Shown: one piece after another, positions 28,040 to 37,052 of the stretch
How positions within the stretch are numbered: position 1 is the first letter of the stretch
Layout: each line of letters begins with the position of its first letter
Assembly: GCF_025583945.1 (NCBI RefSeq)
Contig: NZ_JAOEGU010000012.1
Span: 1-64,000, forward strand
Source of the DNA: Methylobacter psychrophilus
Lineage (GTDB): Bacteria; Pseudomonadota; Gammaproteobacteria; Methylococcales; Methylomonadaceae
DNA: 64,000 nt
Direction of reading: 5' to 3'
Program-made: the position numbers and the translations under genes
Notes under the pieces: generated by a model
Database searches by the model: none
What the model saw: the letters and a program-made list of their open reading frames with translations, nothing else
Told to the model about the DNA's origin: nothing

Positions 28040-28418
28040 AGGGTTAGATTGTGTGCGCGAATAAATTAACAGAGGGTTATGTAGAGCGGGACAGCACTCT
28101 ATAATAAACGGCTCAACTTTATCGGAGATGAACAGTTTTTGTCGTTATGGTGTTGGTAGGGTATTTTAAGGTAGTCGCCGCAGACTTGAGCCGGGCAGTT
28201 TTTCCATGTTGTTTTTAAGCTGTTTAATAATGAGTAGGTATAACATGAAAAATCCGGTTTTTATCGACTTAAATTATATCATGCGTAACAATAAAAACCG
28301 CTCTGAAGGTCAAGGATTATAATCGATACCATATACTTTTCATATTTACTAATGGACAACGGTGCGAATTGAAGGGTAAGCTTCAGATTTTAAAATACTT
28401 GATGAGCTGGAAGTCGCC
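28040..28418. other. Intergenic region between divergent channel and dhaL genes
   Basis: 379 bases with no gene seen. It should contain the divergent promoters of the channel gene and dhaL. No terminator, riboswitch or clear repeat was recognised. Confidence 0.4.
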
Positions 28419-29066
28419 ATGAAACTTACGCCTGCATTATTACCGCAACTGATCGAAGTTATAGCTGATGTGATCGAAAAAAATGCTGAAGAAGTAACCG
28501 CTTTAGATCAAGCGATTGGTGACGGCGATCATGTCATTAATTTACAGCGTGGCATTAATGCACTGATGCTTCAACGCCAAGAATTAAGTCAATTGGACTG
28601 GGTGGCTGCTTTCCAGAAAATCGGTATGACATTAATGTCAGCTGTGGGTGGTGCATCCGGTTCATTATATGGCACTTTATTTATTGCTTTAAGCAAAGCG
28701 GCGCGTGAACAATCTTTGGATCAGCAAGGCTTTGCCGATATTTTTAGCCATGGCGTAGAGGCGGTTAAGCAACGCGGTAAGGCAGTTGCCGGCGAAAAAA
28801 CCATGCTTGATGTTTTTATTCCCGTAGCGGATTACTTGCGAACAGCAGCGGAAAATTCGGTAATGTTACCTGACGTGTTAACCAAGGTATCGCAGGTCGC
28901 CATCAAGGGAATGGAGTCGACCCGCGATATGCTTGCGACCAAAGGCCGGGCCTCTTTTTTGGAGGAGCGTAGTCGTGGTCATATTGATGCTGGCGCTAAA
29001 ACCGGTCAACTAATGATTTGTGCAATCGTTGACGTTTTAACCAAACAGTTAGCATCCCCAGCGTAA
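28419..29066 (+). CDS. dhaL: DhaL, nucleotide-binding subunit of dihydroxyacetone kinase
   Basis: 215-residue helical DhaL domain that binds ADP/ATP through two Mg ions held by the Asp cluster D-x4-D-x-D, here Asp30, Asp35, Asp37 with His38 (ALDQAIGDGDH). Other family segments are MTLMSAVGGASGSLYGTLF (phosphate-binding) and ATKGRASFLEERSRGHIDAGA. After His38 the usual Gly is replaced by Val. Its 3' end overlaps the 3' end of the convergent dhaK gene by 18 bases. In most genomes dhaK and dhaL are in one operon, often with the phosphotransferase gene dhaM, which is not seen here. A two-gene set with ATP as donor is possible but not shown. Confidence 0.9.
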   Translation: MKLTPALLPQLIEVIADVIEKNAEEVTALDQAIGDGDHVINLQRGINALMLQRQELSQLDWVAAFQKIGMTLMSAVGGASGSLYGTLFIALSKAAREQSLDQQGFADIFSHGVEAVKQRGKAVAGEKTMLDVFIPVADYLRTAAENSVMLPDVLTKVSQVAIKGMESTRDMLATKGRASFLEERSRGHIDAGAKTGQLMICAIVDVLTKQLASPA

Positions 29067-30038
29067 AGCTGCGGTATGAACGGGAGCATCCCACAGGCGT
29101 AAAAGTTCTTCATCAAGTACGCTCAACGTTATGGAACAACCGGCCATGTCAATGGATGTTGTGTAGTTGCCAACCAAGGAGCGGGCTATTTTGATACCGC
29201 GTTTTTCCCAAAATTGGGCGGCCAGATCATACATCAGATACAGTTCCATCAGCGGCGTAGCACCGAATCCGTTCACATGCAGTAATACCGACTGTTTTTT
29301 TTTTGGTTTTAATTCCTCATCAATCATACCGGCCAAGTGCTCGACAATTTCTGTAGCACTGGTTAACTTCAGGGTTTCTCGTCCACGTTCGCCATGAATT
29401 CCTACGCCCATTTCCATTTCAGTATCACTGATGTTAAAGGTAGGTTTTCCCAGTGCGGGTACAGTACAGCTACTTAATGCCACGCCTATTGAGGCAGTGA
29501 CATTGTTGATTTTATTACCCAATGCCTGACAGGTTGCCAAGTCAGCGCCGTTTTCTGCGGCCGCGCCGACCATTTTTTCGATAATTAATGTGCCCGCTAC
29601 CCCGCGTCGTCCGATACTATGTGTTTTCGGTAAAGCAACATCATCGCTCACCAGAATGGTTGCATTAGGGCAATCCAGCATCTCGGCGGCAATTTCAAAA
29701 TTCATCACGTCGCCGGCATAATTTTTGACAATAAATAACACACCGCCGCCATTTTCGACTGCTTGTGCAGCAGCCAACATTTGATCGGGGGTGGGGGAAG
29801 TAAATATCTGGCCGGGACAAGCGGCATCCAACATACCCTGGCCGACAAAACCGGTATGCAGGGGTTCATGTCCCGAGCCACCGCCAGAAATTAAAGCAAC
29901 CTTGCCGGATCTGGTTGAATTTATGCGGCTGATGAAATGCGGTTGGGTATTGAGTTGGATAATATCGGCATGCGCTTTGGAAAAACCGAGCAAGCTTTCG
30001 TCACGTAACGTATCGATTGAATTGATGAATTTTTTCAT
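29049..30038 (-). CDS. dhaK: DhaK, substrate-binding subunit of dihydroxyacetone kinase
   Basis: 329 residues, the length of the stand-alone DhaK subunit. Dihydroxyacetone is bound covalently as a hemiaminal to a His; the matching residue is His215 in GVGIHGERG. The other active-site His is His57 in GGGSGHEPLHTGFVG. The PALGKPTFN and HVNGFGATPLMELYL segments are typical. CAGGAG lies 8 bases before the start. It faces dhaL tail to tail with an 18-base overlap, so subunit balance cannot be set by one transcript. Phosphorylated dihydroxyacetone enters glycolysis. Confidence 0.92.
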   Translation of the reverse strand: MKKFINSIDTLRDESLLGFSKAHADIIQLNTQPHFISRINSTRSGKVALISGGGSGHEPLHTGFVGQGMLDAACPGQIFTSPTPDQMLAAAQAVENGGGVLFIVKNYAGDVMNFEIAAEMLDCPNATILVSDDVALPKTHSIGRRGVAGTLIIEKMVGAAAENGADLATCQALGNKINNVTASIGVALSSCTVPALGKPTFNISDTEMEMGVGIHGERGRETLKLTSATEIVEHLAGMIDEELKPKKKQSVLLHVNGFGATPLMELYLMYDLAAQFWEKRGIKIARSLVGNYTTSIDMAGCSITLSVLDEELLRLWDAPVHTAALRWGC

Positions 30039-30093
30039 GGCGGCGACTCCTGATATTTGTTTTTTTATTATGTTATAGCACGGGTAATAGATA

Positions 30094-30110
30094 TTTCACC
30101 ACGAAGGCAT
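30094..30110. repeat. Half copy of the CACGAAG repeat
   Basis: TTTCACCACGAAGGCAT starts at 30094, followed by a diverged stretch with no right arm. It looks like a decayed or single-arm copy of the family seen at 6118, 7416, 41095 and 60976. Confidence 0.45.
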
Positions 30111-30217
30111 CAATAACAAGAAGAAAAATATGAAATGCTTTTATCTTGAAAGACTTTATACAGGTGTTTAGGGTAAACCGTTTCGGTCAACAGGGATTTT
30201 ATAGAGCTCTGAATTAA

Positions 30218-30270
30218 GTAGGGCGTGCCATGCGCGCTTTATTTTTCAAGGCGCGCATGGCACGCCCTAC
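30218..30270. repeat. Perfect 20-bp inverted repeat with 13-base loop
   Basis: GTAGGGCGTGCCATGCGCGC (30218-30237) is exactly repeated in reverse complement at 30251-30270. The GC-rich arms stand out in AT-rich surroundings. The form matches REP/MITE-like palindromes; it lies between the dhaK start and the end of the HAD phosphatase gene, so it could also terminate the latter, although no T run follows. Confidence 0.85.
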
Positions 30271-30327
30271 AGAAAATAATGTCGTTTAATCAACGAAGGT
30301 CTTTATAACTTTGATACGCTTTGGTCG

Positions 30328-31167
30328 TTATAATACAGCTTGATCTCGCAACGCCTTCGTTATGGCGCTAATATCGGGCATAACCCAGGTTGGCTGATAA
30401 TCAGCTGTTTTTAAATCGTCTTCAGTGGATATTCCTGTTAACACCATGATGCTGCGGATGCCGGTACGAACTGCACCAAGAATGTCAGTCTCCAGACGAT
30501 CACCGATGGCTACCGTTTTATCGGGTTCGACGCCCAATAAGGCGAGAGCCTGTTGATAAATAATGGGTTCCGGTTTGCCGATAATGGTCGGTGTTACGCC
30601 AGTGGAAACCTCAAGCGCTGCCAGAATTGCCCCATTACCGTGGGTGATGCCGTGTTCTGTGGGTAGCGTGGTATCGGCATTGGTGCCAATGAATTTTGCA
30701 CCGGCGCGAATATTCAGTGTGGCTGTTGCCAGTTTGTCCCAAGTCAGGGTTTCATCTTTGCCACAGACGACAATATCAGCGCCTTTTTTGACAGCATCAC
30801 TGTCATTATTGACTTCATAGAGTCCGGTTAGCGTAAAACCATGATCAATAAGCGGTTGCGTAGCGCCGTCCACGCCGATAACAAACACGCGTGTTTCAGC
30901 CGGATTAACCTGCTTGCTCAGGTATAGCGCTGTGGCAGTCCCCGAAGTTAAAATTTGTTGTTGAGTAACGGTTACGCCCATTTGTGCCAGCTTGGTTACA
31001 TATTGGTCTGGCGTTAAACTGGCATTATTAGTCGCCAGGATGAAGCGAATTTGCAGATCATCCAGAGTTTGAAAAAACTCGTTTAACCCTGGTATCGGCT
31101 GTGTACCGTGCCATAAAACACCATCCATATCAATGATGAGTGCGCGAATATTGGTAAAAGGTTGCAT
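30328..31167 (-). CDS. HAD-superfamily IIA phosphatase (NagD-like)
   Basis: 279 residues. Motif I is ALIIDMDGVLWHG with the nucleophile Asp16 and Asp18, motif II is LATNNAS, the C2A-type cap has a VIGVDGATQPLIDHGF segment, and motifs III/IV are GKPEPIIYQQA and AIGDRLETDILGA. This layout is typical of NagD-like and phosphoglycolate/p-nitrophenyl phosphatases, which hydrolyse small phosphate esters. The exact substrate is unknown. It lies upstream of dhaK on the same strand, with about 290 bases of repeat-bearing DNA between them, so it is likely a separate unit. Confidence 0.85.
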   Translation of the reverse strand: MQPFTNIRALIIDMDGVLWHGTQPIPGLNEFFQTLDDLQIRFILATNNASLTPDQYVTKLAQMGVTVTQQQILTSGTATALYLSKQVNPAETRVFVIGVDGATQPLIDHGFTLTGLYEVNNDSDAVKKGADIVVCGKDETLTWDKLATATLNIRAGAKFIGTNADTTLPTEHGITHGNGAILAALEVSTGVTPTIIGKPEPIIYQQALALLGVEPDKTVAIGDRLETDILGAVRTGIRSIMVLTGISTEDDLKTADYQPTWVMPDISAITKALRDQAVL

Positions 31168-31293
31168 GATGGTTATTTCTCAAAAATAGGATTTTTTTTG
31201 CGGCGTGTTCCAGTGATGGTTGCAGACTGGAAAGCCTATAAGCCCAAAACCAGGTAGATGACAATATATAATAAATTCTTTAAGATAAAAAGT

Positions 31294-31319
31294 CCTCACC
31301 CGAATCTTCAAGGGTGAGG
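31294..31319 (-). terminator. Rho-independent terminator on the minus strand
   Basis: Reading the minus strand, CCTCACCC and GGGTGAGG form an 8-bp GC-rich stem with a 10-base loop, followed by ACTTTTTATCTT. It is about 260 bases beyond the stop of the patatin-like gene, which is the only minus-strand gene it could serve. Confidence 0.65.
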
Positions 31320-31492
31320 GCTTTGTTACGATACGCTTAAAATGCATGGTTTGCCGACAAGTTCATAGACATCAATTTAACCCAAGGAATCAAGACGGGC
31401 ACGAAATTTTTACATTAATTTCATTTGTTGCCTGAAACTAATGAGAAGTTAGCTTGATCCGAGTGTAATTGATTGATGGTTTATATTTTAAT

Positions 31493-31561
31493 GGCTACCC
31501 ACTTTAGACAGGACAAACAAAAAGGCTTCACCTTAAATTATTCCGTTTTAAATGGGTAGCC
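31493..31561. repeat. Short inverted repeat, possible remnant of a mobile element
   Basis: GGCTACCCA (31493-31501) and TGGGTAGCC (31553-31561) face each other, with partly matching flanks (ATGGCTACCCACTTTA and TTTAAATGGGTAGCCTA). It lies 20 bases beyond the stop of the patatin-like gene. It could be a small non-autonomous element or a weak hairpin. Confidence 0.4.
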
Positions 31562-31581
31562 TATTTTAATTAAGCTCTGTG

Positions 31582-34281
31582 TCAGATTAAGTCATACGCT
31601 TGCTTATCATCAAAAAGCGACTGTACAACGTGGAAGCCAAGCTTTCTATAACTTTCGAATTGCGCCTCGTCAAACCACTGGTCGGCTGTGGATTGCTGGG
31701 GAAAGCTCTTTTCCATGTCTGCATAATTCTTTACATCCGAAGGCAATCCTGTCTCGGTAAGGGATGGTTTCAGTAAAATGAGTGTTCCTCTTCTGTCTTT
31801 GCAATAGCTTCCGTAATCGATAGTACCTCTCGCATAATGTTTTTTGCTGTAACGGCTATCTGGTTGCTTATGACGTAAATCATCCAGATATTCAAATTCG
31901 ATTTCTACCCCGAAGTCCGTTCGGCATTTGCGTATTGCACCGGCTAAATCTTCAAAATTGTAGTCTTTATCGACTCCGGCATCACAGACCACAATATGAT
32001 TACATTTGCGACGCACCAGTTCGTACAAACCCAGGTTTTCAAAATGACCTCCGTCGCTGAGATTAACAAATTCGGAGTTTAGGCTGGAATAACCGAACAG
32101 TTCACATAATAAATACCAGAATCCAAACGGTGGATCTGACTCTGTCCAGGCGTTGCTTTCTTTTCCAGGATTACCGCACCATCGCCCCAGTCTCACGTTG
32201 AACATCGTCAGTAAGAAGGCGACTGGGGGAGACGAGTGATAACCCATACTTGGGCTGACAGCTGCGCCGGAAACAGCGACCGCAGATCCAAGGCGAAAAC
32301 CATCATCGTCTGGTTCATAGTGTCCATACTCCTTACTTTCACGATAAAAGCCTGATTCTTTATTGGTTTTGTCTTGATACCCGCAATATTGAGGAGTAAA
32401 TACAAACGAGGTGGCTTTTCGATCTTGAACGGCTAACTCTTGACCATCAGTGAAATTAATAGCAGCGTTAATGATGTGGTAAGGGCGTTGTTTGGCCAAT
32501 GCAGAAAGAGCAATATCGTCTTTTTCGTCGAAACCTGTAAAGGGGTGAGGCTTGCGTTGGGGTCTGGATGCGCCAAGATAAGCGCGAGTCAAGCGGTTAC
32601 GGTAAAAATTATGTAGCGAAAATAAATTGATTTTGACGCGCCATGCCAATACTGCCACCACAGAAAAAATAATTGCAAAACCAACAATTAATGATTTCCC
32701 TGTCACTTGATCCATACATTCCAATCCACTTCTAACCAGCTCGGCAAAAGTTGCGGCCTGCTTGTCAATACAGTTGATTGAGTAAGCCCATTGCAAACCG
32801 TATGAAACTGCAATTAACAGACCGATGACAAAAATGTAGGGGGCTATTTGAGCGACAAGTTCCAAACTTGGATTATTGCCTTTTTCACCGCTGGTCGCAC
32901 TGCTTTTCCCCGCTAAAACCCCTGCAATAGTGCTGGCAAGCCAACCCGTAGTAAGTGTGGCGGATAAATAAATATCCAAGCAGTCTAAAGCAGGCGGACC
33001 AAATACCACTATTGCAAAAATACCCAACCAGGCGGCCATAGCTGTAATCAGTGGAGCAGCGAGCCTGTTCCACCACTCATGCTGGGAAACGGAAAACTCT
33101 CGTCCCATCAAGCCAATATGAAAGACTACCATTAAAGAAAATATCAACACGACTACAGGCGGACCAAAAACAACGACCAGCCAATGAACAATTACCGAAT
33201 CCTGTGGGGCAAGGAGATGAATTACCGCAAGAAAAAAACCGCCACCAATACAGCCTGCAATAAAAGTGAAGGCTGCCCATTCCAAAAGCTTTTTCCAGTC
33301 AATATTGATAGAATTTTTTGTCCATTCGCTTGATTTGCCGGCTTCTTTAGACCGTTTATTCAGGTATTGAGTCTTAAAATAGCTAAATAAATAGCCTAAT
33401 GCCCAGAATAAGAGGTAAATAGCGCCGGTACCTAAAAATATAATCAGGCGCCTTTCTTCTGTCAGTTCTTTGGCGAGATTGGCCATAATGAGTGCTGTAA
33501 GCCAGCCACTGACAATGACAGGTAACACGATGAAAATAAAAATACCCAAGCTGGTTAACCTACTTTTTATGAAACCAGTAAATATAGTTGACGCCGTTTT
33601 TTTTGAGGGAGGTATCGTCTCTTCCGATTCGCTTGTGAGACCTGCCAGGTTAAATGATATTATCATGACGGCTACGAATAAAAGTAACGCATCAATACCA
33701 AAAACACACCAAAAATAGTCGTTTTGTAGTAATAAATCGCCTGATTTTTGTATAAATTTCGGGATCATCAAAACCAGTGCCAAGGTAAGTATCAGCATGC
33801 TCTGATTCAGAATAAGGTTACGAGTATAGTTGGCGACAGCAGACAGGGTGTCCATACTGAAAAGGCTGGCGTGCGGAGTCAGATAATTACTATAGTTTCT
33901 TAGAAACTTGACTGGCTTAGACTGTAGGGAGTTAGCGTCAATGCTGTCTATTAAATCGTCCTGAATTGATGTTGTTTTGTCACTTTTAATAAAATCCTGG
34001 ACATCCTCTTGTTGAGATTTATGATAAATCCATGCCGATAACCAACTTCCTATATAGCCACCACCTGAAACCGTTGACAAGTAGTCAAATTTATCAAATA
34101 CCTTATTTTTGGCCAGTCCCTGAATGACTCCCAGATTAAAAGTTGCACTGCGGATACCGCCTCCTGAGAGAGCCAGGCCGATCAGTGGATCGTCCTTTCC
34201 TTTTTTCAGTACATTTAACTCATCCTCATAAATTTTTTTAAAAGAAGCGGCAGTATTGTTTTTATTTTGTGGACAACTCAT
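31582..34281 (-). CDS. Patatin-like phospholipase with an inserted multi-helix membrane domain
   Basis: 899 residues. The N-terminal part has the patatin oxyanion motif LSGGGIRSA (residues 38-46) and the nucleophile region STVSGGGYIGSW with Ser72. About ten hydrophobic segments then run from about residue 155 to 570. The catalytic Asp motif DGG is at Asp743 (NLSDGGHFENLGLYELVRRK). The patatin Ser-Asp dyad is thus split by a membrane domain, and both ends are likely on the same side of the membrane. Patatins hydrolyse acyl esters of phospholipids. A GAGGAG site lies 7 bases before the start. It stands alone; the terminator at 31294-31319 probably ends it. Substrate unknown. Confidence 0.85.
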   Translation of the reverse strand: MSCPQNKNNTAASFKKIYEDELNVLKKGKDDPLIGLALSGGGIRSATFNLGVIQGLAKNKVFDKFDYLSTVSGGGYIGSWLSAWIYHKSQQEDVQDFIKSDKTTSIQDDLIDSIDANSLQSKPVKFLRNYSNYLTPHASLFSMDTLSAVANYTRNLILNQSMLILTLALVLMIPKFIQKSGDLLLQNDYFWCVFGIDALLLFVAVMIISFNLAGLTSESEETIPPSKKTASTIFTGFIKSRLTSLGIFIFIVLPVIVSGWLTALIMANLAKELTEERRLIIFLGTGAIYLLFWALGYLFSYFKTQYLNKRSKEAGKSSEWTKNSINIDWKKLLEWAAFTFIAGCIGGGFFLAVIHLLAPQDSVIVHWLVVVFGPPVVVLIFSLMVVFHIGLMGREFSVSQHEWWNRLAAPLITAMAAWLGIFAIVVFGPPALDCLDIYLSATLTTGWLASTIAGVLAGKSSATSGEKGNNPSLELVAQIAPYIFVIGLLIAVSYGLQWAYSINCIDKQAATFAELVRSGLECMDQVTGKSLIVGFAIIFSVVAVLAWRVKINLFSLHNFYRNRLTRAYLGASRPQRKPHPFTGFDEKDDIALSALAKQRPYHIINAAINFTDGQELAVQDRKATSFVFTPQYCGYQDKTNKESGFYRESKEYGHYEPDDDGFRLGSAVAVSGAAVSPSMGYHSSPPVAFLLTMFNVRLGRWCGNPGKESNAWTESDPPFGFWYLLCELFGYSSLNSEFVNLSDGGHFENLGLYELVRRKCNHIVVCDAGVDKDYNFEDLAGAIRKCRTDFGVEIEFEYLDDLRHKQPDSRYSKKHYARGTIDYGSYCKDRRGTLILLKPSLTETGLPSDVKNYADMEKSFPQQSTADQWFDEAQFESYRKLGFHVVQSLFDDKQAYDLI

Positions 34282-34597
34282 TTTAATCTCCTCACAGGAA
34301 TGTAAAGAACATTGAAATTTTATTAATCACTCTTTCAGTGAGCAATAGGGTATGGATAATTTATTGGGTGATAAGCTTATGTTGTACTACTAATATTAAG
34401 TTTTTAGACTTGATGCTCTAACGCTAACCTTACGCTTTTTTTGTCCTGATACGCAAGGTATTTTAAATGACCTAGCGATATTAAGGCTCTTGAATCCTAT
34501 GGCTTTATAGATGGGGTTTTGTCGTAATAATTGTAGCTAAAACGGCTTTTTAGAGAACTATTTATTTTTTGGGAACAGATATAATTAGGCGATGATG
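34282..34597. other. Intergenic region upstream of the patatin-like gene
   Basis: 316 bases, AT-rich, with no gene, repeat or clear terminator recognised. The promoter of the patatin-like gene should lie at its left end. Confidence 0.4.
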
Positions 34598-35617
34598 TTA
34601 ATCTTTTTTTTGGGTTGTTTGCGGAACCAGTCCTACTAATAGTTCGCGCGCTCTGTTATCCGCACCGGAAGGAAGTATTTTGGATTTACTACCGATCCAT
34701 GCCGTAATATCTTTCCAAGCAGTGGGGGCTTGTAAATCGCGCAATAACATGTGATAGCCTTGTTGATAAAATGCTACGGTTTTTTCTGTCGCATTCGTCG
34801 CGAGAAATTTATGCAAAAATTGGTAGGTCGGTTGCTTGGGAATAATTTCGTCTTTCTCACCATAAAGCATCAAGGTATTTCCGTGCAGCAGCGTGGCACT
34901 ATTAAATGCCTCATCCATCAAATCGGTCAATCCGTAGACGGTTTCTACCCGGGTTGCTTTGATAACCCAAGGGTCACGGCCCAAAGCCCTGAGCATTTCA
35001 ATATTATCCGAGGGCATAACTTGCACGCCTTTACCGGTCAGCGTTAGCCATGGCAAGCTATGTGCCAGTGTCCAAAGCAAGCTGGTTTGATACCAGGGCA
35101 TGGTTGACCTTGCCCACAATGCCGGAGCGACAAGAATAATGCCATCGACAACCGGCATGCCGGGCTGGCTCATGGCATTGATGATAATGGCACCGCCCAT
35201 GCTTTCACCGAGCAGATAAACGGGACGATTGGGGTAACGTTGTTTTATCAGTTGCACCATTGTCAGTAAATCGTCAGTATAGGCTTGAGTTCCTGCCCAC
35301 AAACCACGTTTTGGGGCGGCACCAAAGCCACGTTGATCGTAAGCAAAACTGGCTATACCGTGTTGGCTGAAATATTCCCCCGGCCGTTGAAAAAACAAAC
35401 TGTAATCATTAAAGCCGTGCAATGCTATTAGTATGGCCTGCGGATCAGTTTTTGGCAGCCAATGGCGAAAGGGTAAATTGGCACCGTCTTCAGTCAGGAA
35501 ATTATTTTCACTGAGGCTGGCGGTAGTATTTTTTGCCCCAGGTGGATAAGTCATTGGCATACAGCCCGACAAGGCTGTAAGTAACAGGGTCGAAATTATT
35601 AGCTGCAGCATTTTCAT
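34598..35617 (-). CDS. Lysophospholipase/monoacylglycerol lipase-like lipoprotein
   Basis: 339 residues from ATG 35617. The start gives a lipoprotein signal peptide with lipobox LSGC (Cys19), so the protein should be membrane-anchored on the periplasmic side. It is an alpha/beta hydrolase of the serine aminopeptidase S33/Hydrolase_4 type: ALHGFNDYS for the oxyanion region, AYDQRGFGAAPKRGLW, nucleophile elbow LLGESMGGAI, the acid in LYGEKDEIIP and the His in YQQGYHMLLRD. The frame is open for 14 more codons to a TTG, but the hydrophobic signal fits the internal ATG. It follows the patatin-like gene in genome order on the same strand, so two lipid-ester hydrolases lie together. Confidence 0.85.
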   Translation of the reverse strand: MKMLQLIISTLLLTALSGCMPMTYPPGAKNTTASLSENNFLTEDGANLPFRHWLPKTDPQAILIALHGFNDYSLFFQRPGEYFSQHGIASFAYDQRGFGAAPKRGLWAGTQAYTDDLLTMVQLIKQRYPNRPVYLLGESMGGAIIINAMSQPGMPVVDGIILVAPALWARSTMPWYQTSLLWTLAHSLPWLTLTGKGVQVMPSDNIEMLRALGRDPWVIKATRVETVYGLTDLMDEAFNSATLLHGNTLMLYGEKDEIIPKQPTYQFLHKFLATNATEKTVAFYQQGYHMLLRDLQAPTAWKDITAWIGSKSKILPSGADNRARELLVGLVPQTTQKKD

Positions 35618-35719
35618 AAGATTGATGGCTATATTCAGATTTTTTTTAGCTGTTTTCAACGCGAAAGCAGCAACAGTTTGTTAAGACCATTAAGAAGCTG
35701 GTCCGTTACTGTTGGTCAT

Positions 35720-36172
35720 TTAATCAGGCTTGAAGCCATTACTATTATGCGTAACCCAGCGCTCATCTGCAGTTATCAATAGTTCTTTTTTCCAAAATGG
35801 TGCCTTTGATTTTAAGGCTTCCATAATATATCGACTGGCATCAAAGGCATCGCCTCTGTGGGATGACCATACAGCAACCAAAACGATGGCATCAGTTGGC
35901 AAAATATCGCCCACCCGATGAATGACCAGGCTATCAAGCAGTTGCCATTGCTGCTGTGCTTCAAGAATAATTTTTTCCAGCTGTTTTTCAGTCATGCCGG
36001 GATAGTATTCCAGAGTCATACCTTTAACCGTGACACCTTCATTAAAGTCACGCATGGTACCTATAAAAATACTGGTTGCACCAATAGCGCCGATATTGTC
36101 TATTTTATCCGCTTGATAAGTTTGAATTTCTTGAAAGGGATCAAATGCTTGGGTAGTAATTTTTATGGTCAT
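35720..36172 (-). CDS. moaE: Molybdopterin synthase catalytic subunit MoaE
   Basis: 150 residues. MoaE with thiocarboxylated MoaD converts cyclic pyranopterin monophosphate to molybdopterin. Family segments: GATSIFIGTMRDFNEG, MTLEYYPGMTEKQL, IHRVGDILPTDAIVLVAVWSSHRGDAFDAS, and the active-site Lys stretch LKSKAPFWKKE. GGAGG, the ribosome binding site, lies inside the last codons of moaD, 6 bases before the ATG, so the two genes are tightly coupled. Confidence 0.95.
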   Translation of the reverse strand: MTIKITTQAFDPFQEIQTYQADKIDNIGAIGATSIFIGTMRDFNEGVTVKGMTLEYYPGMTEKQLEKIILEAQQQWQLLDSLVIHRVGDILPTDAIVLVAVWSSHRGDAFDASRYIMEALKSKAPFWKKELLITADERWVTHNSNGFKPD

Positions 36173-36174
36173 TT

Positions 36175-36408
36175 TTAACCTCCGGTAACTGGTGGAAAAA
36201 AAGCCACCTCATCGCCATCTTTAACGAGGTAATCCAAGTCAACATAGTCCATATTTACTGCTGCCAGGATGTTGTCGGGTAATGATTTCTCAGGGTTGGC
36301 ACAATTCCAGACTTCATGAACAGTTAGTAAGCTTAAAACGGTTAGTTGGTCTTCAGGGCGACCCACGCTTTCTTTTAAGCTGGCAAAGTAACGTACTTTA
36401 ATTGACAT
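36175..36408 (-). CDS. moaD: Molybdopterin synthase sulfur carrier MoaD
   Basis: 77-residue ubiquitin-like protein ending FFPPVTGG. The C-terminal Gly-Gly is adenylated and thiocarboxylated to supply sulfur to Moa[17 protein letters not shown] at the start and [12 protein letters not shown] at the end are typical. The two Gly codons (GGA GGT) also form the ribosome binding site of moaE. It diverges from moaC, with 67 bases between the starts. Confidence 0.95.
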   Translation of the reverse strand: MSIKVRYFASLKESVGRPEDQLTVLSLLTVHEVWNCANPEKSLPDNILAAVNMDYVDLDYLVKDGDEVAFFPPVTGG

Positions 36409-36475
36409 AATGATTCACGGGGCTAAAGAAACAATAGATAATAAAACACTTTTTTTCATTATCTATTTTACACAC

Positions 36476-36952
36476 ATGACTTACACACCGCATTTTAATC
36501 AGGCTGGCGAAGCGCATATGGTCGATGTCGGCGGAAAAGCAATTACTCAACGTACCGCTATTACTGAAGGTTATATTGAAATGCTTTCGGCAACGCTGCA
36601 GATAATTCTTCGCGGTGAACATAAAAAAGGCGATGTGCTGGCTATAGCCAGAATTGCCGGTATTATGGCCAGTAAAAAAACGGCAGATTTAATTCCGCTT
36701 TGCCATCCTCTATCCATCACGCATGTAGAAGTAAATTTGACGGTTGAAGCTGAAAAAAACCGTATTCGCTGCCAAACCACAGTAAAAACCAGCGGTCAGA
36801 CCGGCGTAGAAATTGAAGCCTTGTGTGCTACTCAAATTGCTTTGCTCACTATTTATGATATGTGCAAAGGCGTCGACCGTGGCATGGTCATCCAGTCCGT
36901 ACAGTTGCTACAGAAAGATGGTGGTAAGTCAGGAAGCTGGGAGCGCAATTAA
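36476..36952 (+). CDS. moaC: Cyclic pyranopterin monophosphate synthase MoaC
   Basis: 158 residues from ATG 36476. MoaC forms cyclic pyranopterin monophosphate after the radical-SAM step of MoaA, which is not in the window. Family motifs: [13 protein letters not shown] at the start, [36 protein letters not shown] with the active-site Cys-His, [23 protein letters not shown] and DGGKSGSW. The frame is open to an ATG at 36410, but the 22 extra residues lie outside the family alignment and include a hydrophobic run encoded by the promoter region. Confidence 0.94.
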   Translation: MTYTPHFNQAGEAHMVDVGGKAITQRTAITEGYIEMLSATLQIILRGEHKKGDVLAIARIAGIMASKKTADLIPLCHPLSITHVEVNLTVEAEKNRIRCQTTVKTSGQTGVEIEALCATQIALLTIYDMCKGVDRGMVIQSVQLLQKDGGKSGSWERN

Positions 36953-37052
36953 TCGGTTGTTATCCGGATTCAGGTCGTGAAAACACTATAGAAAGCCAAT
37001 GAATAGCGGTATTTGATACACTACACTTTACAAAACAACCACAGAGACACCT

